Below, in pieces: positions 44,556-52,729 of a stretch of DNA of 64,000 nucleotides. Source of the stretch: Halovenus carboxidivorans (GTDB lineage: Archaea; Halobacteriota; Halobacteria; Halobacteriales; Haloarculaceae); the NCBI RefSeq assembly GCF_009831575.1, contig NZ_WUUT01000001.1, forward strand, positions 643,345 through 707,344. Reading direction: 5' to 3'. The notes beneath the pieces are model-generated. The model was not told where the DNA came from, ran no database searches, and worked only from the letters and a program-made list of their open reading frames with translations. How positions within the stretch are numbered: the first letter of the stretch is position 1; every line of letters begins with the position of its first letter. Both the position numbers and the translations under genes were made by a program.

Positions 44556-45975
44556 CCCCCACAGCCCGAACACAGAGACAGACTGTACCGTCGAGATCAA
44601 CGGCACCCGCATCCCTGTCGCTGATGTCGACATCCACATTCGCAACGAAGGCCCGATGGATATGGGGTATTACGCCGAGGGACAGTTTGCTTCACCATAC
44701 GAGGGTGAAGACTACCTGCAAGCGTTCAACATTGAGGACGAAAATTCCCCGATGGATGTCTGTTACATCCGTATCTATCGTGATGATCTCGATGGGTACG
44801 TCCCTGCCTTCCGTGGCCTCGTAACAGGTGTCGGGAACGCTGGTGGTGACACCCCCGAATCCATCTGGAAGTTCCGTGCTCGTGGCCCTGCCTTTTTCCT
44901 CGACAAGATTCCTGTTGCAGAGAACTTCTCGGGTCCTGGCGTTCGAGCAATCGCGGAGCTAATCGTAGAACAATTGAACGAGGATGTACCTCTCTCAGTC
45001 AGTCTCAACGACTCCTTTACCCGACCAACCGAGGAGGCTGTCTCGGAGGTTCAAGACACCGACGACAGTGACGGTTCATTCGAGGTTTCAAACCTCAGCC
45101 CTGGTACTGGCCTCCTCGAACGACAGGCCGAACTACTCGACGGGGCACGATCCTTCCTCAGCGACGACGATGACGAAGACTCAACACTCGTCGCGGACAA
45201 CAACGACGGCGGTGGTGGCATCCTCGTACAGCCAGTTATTCAAGGCTCAAAGCTGTTCCAGTTCATCGAGGACGAACAGAACAACGTCTCCCGAAAAACC
45301 TTCACACGGAACCGTCACACGCTCGCTGATGTCGTCTCGTGGATTACCGAGACGAAAGATCTGTTTCTGTACTTCGCACCGCGTCACGACCGTGTGAAGT
45401 TACAGGTGTTCCCCCAACAGGAGTTGGGCACCCACGACGCACACTACCTCGGTGGGGAGGTAAACGTCGTCGACAACAACGCACTGTCAGAGGTGAATCC
45501 GATCAACACGCTGACCCTGAACGCGAAAGCCGCGAACACACTGGGGTCCGTCGGTGGCTTCGAGGTGCAGGCCCCAGACGACGAGTTCGTCCAAGTTACC
45601 GCCCGTCACGGGCCACTGTACAGGCGTGCTGGTGAGACGGCATTACACGACACTGTCTTTACCGAATCAAGTGCAAACACCAAAGACGAAGCCGAGAAAG
45701 AAGTGCGAAAACGGCTGTACAATCGGATCACCAACGCCACCGAAGGCGATATGACGACGCTACTCTATCACCCGATTACGCCACACGACTCGATCACTGC
45801 ACTCCCAACGTGTCGGAGTACGCCTGCCACCGATACAGAACCAATCACATACAACGTGACCCGTGTCCACCATCAGATCCGTGCCAGCGGTATATCAAAA
45901 ACACGGCTGAACGTCGGTGTTGGCGTCGAAAACGGAGACATCGAGATCGTCAACAGCACGTACAAGGAAAAGTGA
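44542..45975 (+). CDS. Tail/baseplate-hub-like protein (gpD/gp27-type), isolated
   Basis: The 477-residue protein has no signal peptide or membrane span. Its order of features resembles phage late-control gpD/hub proteins. An N-terminal beta region with an INGTRIPVADVDIH start comes first, followed by YIRIYRDD-x-x-GYVPAFRGLVTGVG-like strand pairs (RGLV is typical). Next is a central RNRHTLADVVSWITE helix, and after it a C-terminal part with DEAEKEVRKRLYNRI and YNVTRVHHQIRASGISKTRLNVG, the usual hub ending. The likeness is by pattern only. It is oddly alone: no tail tube, spike or capsid genes are nearby. Confidence 0.7.
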   Translation: MSSLSPHSPNTETDCTVEINGTRIPVADVDIHIRNEGPMDMGYYAEGQFASPYEGEDYLQAFNIEDENSPMDVCYIRIYRDDLDGYVPAFRGLVTGVGNAGGDTPESIWKFRARGPAFFLDKIPVAENFSGPGVRAIAELIVEQLNEDVPLSVSLNDSFTRPTEEAVSEVQDTDDSDGSFEVSNLSPGTGLLERQAELLDGARSFLSDDDDEDSTLVADNNDGGGGILVQPVIQGSKLFQFIEDEQNNVSRKTFTRNRHTLADVVSWITETKDLFLYFAPRHDRVKLQVFPQQELGTHDAHYLGGEVNVVDNNALSEVNPINTLTLNAKAANTLGSVGGFEVQAPDDEFVQVTARHGPLYRRAGETALHDTVFTESSANTKDEAEKEVRKRLYNRITNATEGDMTTLLYHPITPHDSITALPTCRSTPATDTEPITYNVTRVHHQIRASGISKTRLNVGVGVENGDIEIVNSTYKEK

Positions 45976-46059
45976 GACTGGGAAGTACCGTGAGGCGAGG
46001 TAGGGCAACGGACCCGTCGGTCGGGTCAGGGAGGACAACAGCCTCAGTTGATGAATAAC

Positions 46060-46647
46060 TTATATCTGATCCAGCAACTCCGATTTCTTTTGTTCAAGCT
46101 CCTCTTCAGTTATGACACCGTCTTCATGTAGATCTCGCAGGCGTTCAAGTTTGGAGAGCGGGTCCTGCTCGGGGTTGTTTTCTGCGGCGTCACTACTCGG
46201 GTGGGCCATCTCTCGGATGAACTGTGCCATCTTTTGACGTTCCTCCTCGTTGATCTTTTCTGCGCCGAATTTGTAGGTATTCGGTGTTGCACGAAGCGTT
46301 ATCGTTTTCTTCACAACACCACCGCGATACTCAACACCAGAAATGTTGTTGTACGGAACTGTGATCTCATTATCTCGACTCAGGGCCTTCCAAACCCTGA
46401 ACACGACCCGTCTGTCGGTCGCAGCGGTTAGCACGTTCTTCGCTGTCCCCTTCTCAACATCGTCATCAGGAGCACGGATGTCCAAACCTGTTCCATTCGC
46501 GAGGAAGTGGACCTTTTCGTCTTGATCAAGTACATGATCTATTTTCGCTACGTTTGCCTCGGTAACGTATTCGTTTTGTGGTGAACAATTGAGGTCTGCA
46601 TTTTCGATCATCGGGTCATCGTCTCCACTACTGCCGAACAGTCCCAT
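46060..46647 (-). CDS. PH-like domain protein with C-terminal SHOCT motif
   Basis: The 195-residue protein starts MGLFGSSGDDDPMIENADLNC. Residues 55-145 look like a bacterial PH domain (TDRRVVFRVWKAL..., VPYNNISGVEYRGGVVKKTITLRA). The last 33 residues are a clear SHOCT motif (DPLSKLERLRDLHEDGVITEEELEQKKSELL). SHOCT is a short oligomerisation motif. A T-rich element near 46668-46676 on the minus strand suits a leaderless start at 46647. Divergent from the next gene. Confidence 0.85.
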   Translation of the reverse strand: MGLFGSSGDDDPMIENADLNCSPQNEYVTEANVAKIDHVLDQDEKVHFLANGTGLDIRAPDDDVEKGTAKNVLTAATDRRVVFRVWKALSRDNEITVPYNNISGVEYRGGVVKKTITLRATPNTYKFGAEKINEEERQKMAQFIREMAHPSSDAAENNPEQDPLSKLERLRDLHEDGVITEEELEQKKSELLDQI

Positions 46648-46747
46648 GAGGGAGTATCTCAATCTCTTTGATAAAAAATGCACCTGACCTTTGACGGATT
46701 CAATGCATCGTGGACGGCTATTTCTCACCCGCTGTTAGCCAAGATGA

Positions 46748-47419
46748 ATGGCGAGACTTGATAAACTTCGGTTAGTTACTAAACCTATGCTCGGAGGAAC
46801 GGCTCTCAAATTTCTTGTCTCTGTCTCTGCTGGATTTTTTGGTGGCTTGTTTTCTGCTATTGGTATTTACGTAATCCGACAGAAAAGACGTGCTGATAGA
46901 CTTCGACAAGCCATCTGTACAGAGATCAAAAGATCGACACCAGTTGGTGCGTTTGCTGTGGCAATAATGGGTGCAGAGTCATTGCAAACCCCGATTATTG
47001 AGGCTAATCTTGATAAACTGTACTTGCTGAATAGCGATGAGATTGCGATGGTAACACGGTATCACACACAGATGGCAAAAGTACGTGCGTACAACAGGCG
47101 TGAAAGCGAAGACGGTAGAGTGAGTATCTCTAAACAATTAGCTGAGAATACCAGCGAGATTGCGGGTAACACGACAGAGTTGTTGGAATCCAATATTTGG
47201 AAACGGCCAAAGCCGATAGCCAAGCTAAGAGGAGAGATAACCAGATTGCGTGGAGAATCCGAAAGTAAGGGAGGTTCGATAACTGACGAGGAAAAAGATC
47301 AAAAACTCGAAAAACTACGAGAGAAAGTAGATAGGATGGAAGCGTCAGGGAAGTTGCGCCGTATGCGATTAGAAGATATGGATGTCAAGGATATGTTGGA
47401 TGATCGTTACGAGGAATAA
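46748..47419 (+). CDS. Single-span membrane protein with coiled coil, unknown
   Basis: The 223-residue protein has a basic N-terminus and one membrane span at about 20-42 (FLVSVSAGFFGGLFSAIGIYVI). A cytosolic part follows with a helical region and heptad-rich Lys/Glu segments (about 155-210). Codon use is markedly A+T-rich and it is basic overall, unlike surrounding genes, which suggests recent transfer. Paired divergently with the PH-SHOCT gene; both could act at the membrane, for example in exclusion or stress response. Function unknown. Confidence 0.75.
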   Translation: MARLDKLRLVTKPMLGGTALKFLVSVSAGFFGGLFSAIGIYVIRQKRRADRLRQAICTEIKRSTPVGAFAVAIMGAESLQTPIIEANLDKLYLLNSDEIAMVTRYHTQMAKVRAYNRRESEDGRVSISKQLAENTSEIAGNTTELLESNIWKRPKPIAKLRGEITRLRGESESKGGSITDEEKDQKLEKLREKVDRMEASGKLRRMRLEDMDVKDMLDDRYEE

Positions 47420-47451
47420 ATAAGTCAACGCGTTTGTCGCCCCCAGAGCGG

Positions 47452-47736
47452 TTATGATTCGTTTCCTGTGTGCCCGTCCTCTGGATCGAACCGACTGCCC
47501 CTCACGTCCAGTCGAAAGGAGATGCGGCCACCCTCACGGCCTACACGTGGACGTATGACATTCGCTCTCGTAGGGCTACGGATTCTTCCATACACCTCCC
47601 CTGCATGGCGTATCTCGACAACCGTTTGATCGTGTGTCAGAAACTCCAGTAATTCTTCGTCCTGAAGTTGGTGAATTGTCTGGATAGCCGCAAACTCTGT
47701 GCTGTCTCGGTCTTCAACTTCGTACTCACGTTTCAT
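47452..47736 (-). CDS. 94-residue protein, unknown
   Basis: The small soluble protein (MKREYEVEDRDSTEFAAIQTIHQLQDEELLEFL...) has a helical first half, then beta-rich Arg-containing sequence (VYGRIRSPTRANVIRPRVGREGGRISFRLDV). It lies downstream of the rep gene on the same strand, about 110 bases away, so it could be the last gene of the HNH-rep transcript. No family recognised. Confidence 0.6.
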   Translation of the reverse strand: MKREYEVEDRDSTEFAAIQTIHQLQDEELLEFLTHDQTVVEIRHAGEVYGRIRSPTRANVIRPRVGREGGRISFRLDVRGSRFDPEDGHTGNES

Positions 47737-47847
47737 TGCTGGATGTTTCGCATGGACGGGTGTGGTCGGTCGCTCTGTGCAGATACGTTGGTTCCTTCGT
47801 AGGAATGGGCCTTGAGTACGTTGGGCAACTCCTGACGGTCAGAATAG

Positions 47848-49044
47848 TTAGCTTGGGAAGTCCTGACTGCTTGCGATCCCGTCAGTTACCGATGCCCACC
47901 GAACCGCCGCAGCCTGTAAGTCGATCTGGGTCTGTTCGTCCCCGAGGCTCTGCTGACCCTCACGAATCCGTCTAAACACCCAGTATGGGCGTTGATGAAG
48001 CAGGTAGGCCAGCGCCCTCGTGTTTAACTCAAACCCCTCTTTGTCGTTGTAATGCAAGTTTTCAATCAATTGCTCGTCATCCACATCGTCGTACTTCGGT
48101 GGCTCAGTGTGGACAACGACGGCGTCACTGTCTGTGTCGTCGCCAACGGAGTGGTCCTCGTGGCGAGCAAACTGACAGTGCTCTACGAACGCATCGACTG
48201 CTGGCTCGAAGTACCCAGCAGTCAGTTCGTCGTCGGGGTCGTCCACATAGATCAGCCAATGTAGATGTGGCGTTGCGGCTGAATCCGTCCCCGACACAAC
48301 CCACACGTAGGACCAACTGAAATCCCGCAACTGCTGATACAGCTTTTCGTACACCTTGCGAATTGGCTGATGCAATTGATAATCCACAGTCGTCGGGTAT
48401 CGCCACCGTCGTTTGCCGTCGCTGTGCTGGACTGACTGAGACTCAACAGTTGGGCCATAGTTATCACCGCTGTCCCTGTGCTCGGGGTCGGGGGCGTCTC
48501 CAATTGGCCGTGGTCGGAACGATAGCAGCGCAGTGCTCGGGTCGTCGTAGTGCTCGGTCAGTAACTCTCGTTCACCATCAAGATACCTGCCGTGCTGCTT
48601 CGCGGTCTTCTCGACCTTGCTGGTTCTGTCATCTCTGTCGTGGGTAGCTACTTCGTAGACGTAATAGGCTGTAGCGGCCCGCTCAACAGTCATTGGGCGG
48701 GGGTTGGGGCACTCGTCGGCTGCCATCGTGGAACGGTCCATCAGGTCGCTAAATGCGTCTGTGACGGTGTCTGTGTCGGCTAACGGATCGTATCGCTCTG
48801 GGCAGTCACCGCAGCCACACTCTACTAACGGCCTTGGCAGGGTGTCGATCTTTCGCCACGGTGGTGCAATTCGCTGCTGACCCCGTTGTTCGTGGTCGAT
48901 GTTCTCAGGATCGGCTGGCTCACTGGCCAGCAGGTCATCGAAGGCATCTGTCTGCGGCTCGTAGTCAGATTGAGACTCAACAGTTACGCCATAGTCAGCA
49001 CCGTCGGAACCAGCACCCCCTTCGTCGTCAGTCGCTTCGACCAT
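47848..49044 (-). CDS. HUH-type rolling-circle replication initiator (Rep)
   Basis: The 398-residue protein carries the HUH metal motif PHLHWLIY (His260 and His262) after a motif-1-like strand WSYVWVVSGT. Candidate catalytic tyrosines are Tyr346 (TRALAYLLHQ) and Tyr353. The N-terminal part has a Cys group (CGCGDC, ... C112). The pattern fits haloarchaeal plasmid and pleolipovirus-type Rep proteins that nick an origin and start rolling-circle replication. Residues 18-26 and 196-204 repeat YG(V/P)TVESQS, reflecting a repeated DNA segment inside the gene. It starts one base after the HTH-HNH stop. Confidence 0.82.
   Translation of the reverse strand: MVEATDDEGGAGSDGADYGVTVESQSDYEPQTDAFDDLLASEPADPENIDHEQRGQQRIAPPWRKIDTLPRPLVECGCGDCPERYDPLADTDTVTDAFSDLMDRSTMAADECPNPRPMTVERAATAYYVYEVATHDRDDRTSKVEKTAKQHGRYLDGERELLTEHYDDPSTALLSFRPRPIGDAPDPEHRDSGDNYGPTVESQSVQHSDGKRRWRYPTTVDYQLHQPIRKVYEKLYQQLRDFSWSYVWVVSGTDSAATPHLHWLIYVDDPDDELTAGYFEPAVDAFVEHCQFARHEDHSVGDDTDSDAVVVHTEPPKYDDVDDEQLIENLHYNDKEGFELNTRALAYLLHQRPYWVFRRIREGQQSLGDEQTQIDLQAAAVRWASVTDGIASSQDFPS
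48434..49002. repeat. Direct repeat pair inside the rep gene
   Basis: The segments 48434-48468 and 48968-49002 (35 bp each) match at about 30 positions, with a perfect 15-base core tgagactcaacagtt at 48437 and 48971. Both are in the same reading frame and give a YGxTVESQS peptide. Either a domain-level duplication or a DNA signal, such as a Rep binding site, carried within the gene. Confidence 0.6.
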
Positions 49045-49045
49045 G

Positions 49046-49705
49046 TTAGTCGCCGCTCACCCCGTTCATGTCGGCACTGTCGACCTGCTTGCCTCTGCTC
49101 GGCATCTCGACGTTACCCGTGTCACCGACCTCCTCGGGGTCAGGTTCACCGCTGTATTCCTCGAAGACTTCGGATAGCACAGCCTCAGCCTCATCAGTGT
49201 GCGAGAAACTGGCGTGTAACTGGTGGTGCTCGTGGACTGCCAGCACTTCCAAGTTATCGGGAATGTCGACAGGGACAGGTGCGTTCATCCGATGGTGGAC
49301 GTGGGTGTTGTCTCCGAACACATCGCTGATTGAGTACAACCAGTCACCGTCGTCGTCGTTGGCAAGAAGTGCAACTAACTGATACCGATAGAACGAGGTT
49401 CTGATCGGTTCGCCTGCACGGTCGAAATTGGGGACTTTGAACTGCGTCCTACCGTCTTCTCGGGTCGGAACCGAAATGGTGCGATCCCGTTCGTGCATCG
49501 GGGGACGAGTTTCAATCTCGTGTTCGGCCATCCAGTACCCAATTGTCTGCTGGCTGACACCGAATCGGTCCCCAATCTGTTCTTGTGAAAGGTCTTCATC
49601 GTGGTACAGACGGCGCAGTGTCTCCTCCTGCTGGAACGGACGAACGTTCGGCTGGGGTTGAGGTTCTGTACTACAGTTTTCTGAGTTTAGATTTGTGTCG
49701 CTCAT
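49046..49705 (-). CDS. HTH and HNH-like nuclease domain protein
   Basis: The 219-residue protein has a homeodomain-like HTH at about 25-62 (TLRRLYHDEDLSQEQIGDRFGVSQQTIGYWMAEHEIE). Residues 110-165 have an HNH-like pattern: VHHRMNAPVP (His137-His138), then DNLEVLAVHEHHQLH, as in homing-type HNH nucleases. An acidic tail follows. It begins at the ATG at 49705, with a dyad and TATA element just upstream, and is followed after one base by rep. It may be a regulator, a homing nuclease or a replication accessory factor. Family members of both kinds are known. Confidence 0.78.
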   Translation of the reverse strand: MSDTNLNSENCSTEPQPQPNVRPFQQEETLRRLYHDEDLSQEQIGDRFGVSQQTIGYWMAEHEIETRPPMHERDRTISVPTREDGRTQFKVPNFDRAGEPIRTSFYRYQLVALLANDDDGDWLYSISDVFGDNTHVHHRMNAPVPVDIPDNLEVLAVHEHHQLHASFSHTDEAEAVLSEVFEEYSGEPDPEEVGDTGNVEMPSRGKQVDSADMNGVSGD

Positions 49706-49748
49706 GTTGTTGGGGCGCGAGCGACTGCCGACAGGTGCCACTTGTCGG

Positions 49749-49779
49749 GCGGCTTGACAAGAAAGCCGCACCTTTATGT
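49749..49779 (-). promoter_or_regulatory. TATA box and dyad controlling the HTH-HNH/rep operon
   Basis: GCGGCTT (49749-49755) and AAGCCGC (49763-49769) are a perfect 7-bp inverted repeat with a 7-base centre. The minus-strand TATA-like acataaagg lies just upstream at 49771-49779, so the dyad spans the promoter-start interval. Autoregulation by the HTH protein is the simplest reading. Confidence 0.6.
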
Positions 49780-50156
49780 TCTCGAAACCCAAAGAATAGG
49801 GTGTAAGTCCAATTACCTCCTATTCTCCAGGTTCTTTTCAATCTCCAATTAGCATTAGCTATGTGATATATATCGGAGAGGCGTAGATCAGTCTCTATTT
49901 ACCCTTACGCCTGCTCACGGAAAAATGTTTTGCAACAAATACAAATGCTCTATTATCCATTTTCAATCACTCTGAACATCTGTTCGTAGGGCACTGTCGT
50001 TAGCCGTGTATTTGGCCGATAATGCTGTCAGAACTGGCTTTTTGGGTTACTTCGATGGATACCACTCGCTTGTTTGAAATAGCTTAGAATCGCTATCAGT
50101 CACTAAGTCTGATAATATGTAGTATCTGAAATAGTCGAGTCAAATCCCGCAACAGA

Positions 50157-50420
50157 TTTATAAGGTGTAGAACTCCTATCTGTACACAGACTCGCACTCA
50201 CCGTGCCCGAAGATCATTCGGTAAGGAATCACCTGCTGTCGAGTGGGCTGCAACGCTCACATGGAAGCACTGAAGCTGGTGGCTGGTGTCACGGTTCCGC
50301 CAACATACGGGATCGTGGCTATCCTTCATATCTATCTTCCCTGAAGGAGGCAGTCATTCCCCGACGACTAACTGGGAACCAGAATAGGTGTGGACTGGAC
50401 TGAACTGAGGGAAACAACAG
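50157..50420 (+). ncRNA. Candidate structured RNA in a gene-poor stretch of the element
   Basis: A 700-base gap (49800-50519) holds no convincing protein gene. A plus-strand TATA element (tttataa, 50157-50163) precedes a G+C-richer block. In that block CACGGTTCC (50290-50298) pairs along all nine positions with GGGATCGTG (50309-50317), with two G-U pairs and a 10-base loop. The block also contains conserved-looking text through about 50390 (for example ccccgacgactaactgggaa). From memory it resembles the 3' ends of haloarchaeal IS1341/TnpB elements, which give omega-type RNAs; no tnpB is present here. The rest of the gap is A+T-rich without visible structure. Confidence 0.45.
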
Positions 50421-50519
50421 TGTTACAGTGTTTCTTTCCTTCGTTTCAGGGGAAGACTCTATCTTTTTACAGCACAGTATATACGGAATAATGCAGTGCA
50501 CAGGGAGTACTCTTGTAGT

Positions 50520-51551
50520 TTATTCGTCCCCGAAGTGCTGGCGTCTCACTTCAGCCTTCTCGGTGGGACTACGAGCATCATAGTGTTCCGACAGCACATC
50601 CTGTGTCATATCAGCCCGATCCCCGACAGCCGTTTCGGGGATTCCGTCCGAGAGAAATTTTGTCACACCACCTCGACGGATTGAATGAGGTTTTACAGTC
50701 GACGGACAGTTGTGCCGTTGCTTGTCAGTGTTGTAGTCGCACTCAACGATCCCCTGTCCGTGAGGACAATCGTTCGAGTGGAAACAGGGGAGTTGCGCTC
50801 GATACAGTGTCCCTCGGAGTGTCGTCTTCGCTGGCCGCCCGTTCTCCGTCGTGAACAGTGGCTCCCGTCCATATTCGTCAGTGACGGGCTGACGGTGGTA
50901 TTCGATGTACTCGGTTAGTACATCTACCGTATCATCAGTGAGTGCAATTACTCGCTCCCCTCGCTGTTTGTTCTTCAACGGCGTGTCTGTCTCGGGCCGA
51001 TGCTGGACAGTGAGGCGGTTCTCATCGCCGTCAAGATCGCCAACATCTAACCCTCGGAGTGTTCCGATCCGAGCGGCTGTACGCCATGCAAGGCGGAATA
51101 GGGCGTGCTCACGGCTCCCGTAATACCGCTTGCGAAGTTGTTTGAGGATGTGGTCTGCGTCATCGGAGTGCAGGTAGGCGTTCCGTCTCCGATCCTCTGG
51201 GTCAATGTCGGGCAACGATACTTTATCTGACATTCCCTCAGGAACCGCGTCAATGTCTTCACAGAACCGAAGGAACACACGGACAGTCGATAACCGCGTC
51301 TGTACTGTCATCGGTGACGGATCGGCGTCACCCTCGGTAAAGTACCGTTGCAGGTGGATGACGTACTGGTGTAGAAGTCGACCAGTGAGGTTATTCAGGT
51401 TCTCGATACCCTCCCGATCACACCAGTTGGCGAACTTGGTGAGTCGTGTCTTCTGTGAGTAGTACGTGCTCTCGGCCACCTCTGGTTCTCGTTTCTCCAA
51501 GTACATTTCCACAGCGTTGCGTGGTTCGATTGGTTCGAGGCGTCCTGACAT
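50520..51551 (-). CDS. int: Tyrosine recombinase (integrase) of the element
   Basis: The 343-residue XerC/D-type integrase has an N-terminal SAM-like core-binding domain (about 10-115) and a catalytic domain. Visible catalytic residues are Arg161 (RIGTLRGLDVGDL), Lys193 or Lys195, His289 and Arg292 (HSIRR), and the nucleophile Tyr324 (SEHYDARS). The second His/Trp is less clear (GDRADM region). An inserted Cys/His group (residues 256-282, CFHSNDCPH...C...H-NC) may bind zinc. It starts 57 bases from attR and should carry out integration into the split gene. Confidence 0.93.
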   Translation of the reverse strand: MSGRLEPIEPRNAVEMYLEKREPEVAESTYYSQKTRLTKFANWCDREGIENLNNLTGRLLHQYVIHLQRYFTEGDADPSPMTVQTRLSTVRVFLRFCEDIDAVPEGMSDKVSLPDIDPEDRRRNAYLHSDDADHILKQLRKRYYGSREHALFRLAWRTAARIGTLRGLDVGDLDGDENRLTVQHRPETDTPLKNKQRGERVIALTDDTVDVLTEYIEYHRQPVTDEYGREPLFTTENGRPAKTTLRGTLYRAQLPCFHSNDCPHGQGIVECDYNTDKQRHNCPSTVKPHSIRRGGVTKFLSDGIPETAVGDRADMTQDVLSEHYDARSPTEKAEVRRQHFGDE

Positions 51552-51607
51552 GGGTGTGTAGTGCTCTCGGGTAGACAGGACGGCCCACGTCGACGGTGGC
51601 GTGATAC

Positions 51608-52729
51608 CTGCACGCGAACAACTTCGCGCTGCTGCTCGCGGGCTTTGCGCCGGCTATTCCCGCCCCGCCGCTGTACGTCGGCGTCGCCATGCTCGCCGCG
51701 GGCGTCGTCCACACGTTTCTCGACATCGTGCCGGCGCTGGCCCTCGGCGTTCCGGACCCGTCGATGGCGCCGACCGCCCTCCCGGGTCACCGACTCGTCC
51801 TCCGTGGCCGCGGCCGCGAGGCGCTCCGTCTCTCCGCGCTCGGGAGCCTTCTTGCGGTCGGATTCGCCGTACCTCTCGCCGTTCCAGTGACCGTCGGGAT
51901 GGGACGGCTCTATCCCCACGTCGTCGCCAATCTCACGCTCGTTCTCGGCGCCATCTGCATCCTTCTGGTCGTGACCGAACGCTCGATGCAGGGCCGGGTC
52001 GGGGCGGCGGTGACGGTGGCTACCAGTGGACTGCTCGGCGTCCTCACGCTGGACGTTCCCGCGGACGGTCTGCTCCCGACCGGGAGTATGCTCGCACCGC
52101 TTTTTGCCGGACTGTTCGGTGCGCCGGTGTTGATCGAGGCCCTCGACGGCTCGGGGGTTCCCGAGCAGGACGATCCACAGATCACGACCTCCCGTCGATT
52201 TCTGCCGGTCGTGGCCGTCGTCGGCACGCTGTCGGGCGCGGTCGTCGGGTTTCTACCCGGAATCTCCAGCGCCATCGCCGCCGCTGGCGCGCTCGTCTTG
52301 CTCCCGTACTACGGCCCCCGTGCGTTCGTCGTCGCGTCGAGCGGCGTCAACACCGCAAACACCGTCTTCGCCCTGTTCGCGCTCGTCTCACTGGGCCGCC
52401 CCCGAACGGGCGTACTCGTCGCTCTCGACCGAACGGAGGTCCCGCTCGATCTCCCGATTCTTCTCGCTACGGTCGGCATCGCCGCAGTTCTCGGATTTCT
52501 CGGCGTCCTCGCTGTCGGTGACTGGTATCTGACCGCGGTCGGAGCCGTCGACAACGCCGTCCTCTCCGTGACGGTTCTCGCCTTCCTGTGTCTGCTCGTA
52601 TTCGCGTTCACCGGGGCGGTCGGTCTCGTCGCCTTCGCAGTGAGTACGGTCGTCGGTCTCCTTCCGGCCCGGTTCGGGGCCCGACGGATGACCTGTATGG
52701 GGGTGTTGCTCGTCCCACTCGCAGTTTAG
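51608..52729 (+). pseudogene. 3' fragment of the split TctA/DUF112-type membrane protein gene
   Basis: From the repeat onward this codes 373 residues of a polytopic membrane protein with about nine to ten spans (first native segment LHANNFALLLAGFAPAIPAPPLYVGVAMLAAG). It ends ...VLLVPLAV, and its stop is shared with the next gene in TTAG (52726-52729). The family resembles tripartite-tricarboxylate TctA/DUF112 permeases. With no native promoter or start, any product would begin at an internal ATG such as 51689. Excision would restore a 406-residue protein. Confidence 0.9.
51609..51649 (+). repeat. attR, right copy of the 41-bp direct repeat
   Basis: Partner of 42029-42069. The chromosomal gene resumes in frame from this copy, without an upstream start codon: an in-frame TGA lies at 51602. 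Confidence 0.93.

Larger units (their letters stand above)
42029..51649. mobile_element. Integrated element (about 9.58 kb) with integrase, HUH Rep and a hub-like protein
   Basis: A 41-bp direct repeat bounds this segment, and the chromosomal gene reads continuously if one copy and the inside are removed. The element encodes a tyrosine recombinase at its right end, a rolling-circle-type Rep, an HTH-HNH protein, zinc-finger and membrane proteins and a tail-hub-like protein. Its genes and gaps are visibly A+T-richer than the flanks. The predicted circular form is 9,580 bp. No structural genes for a complete virion are visible, so it may be an integrative plasmid, a satellite or a decayed provirus. 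Confidence 0.92.

Noticed and set aside
50203-50403. A 66-codon frame inside the candidate RNA
   Set aside because: The sequence is dominated by a stable hairpin and the peptide has no haloarchaeal acidic character; an RNA reading fits better.
42029-51649. The element as a pleolipovirus provirus
   Set aside because: It has an HUH Rep and an integrase, but no spike with signal peptide and C-terminal anchor, no VP3-like small membrane protein and no HerA-type NTPase.
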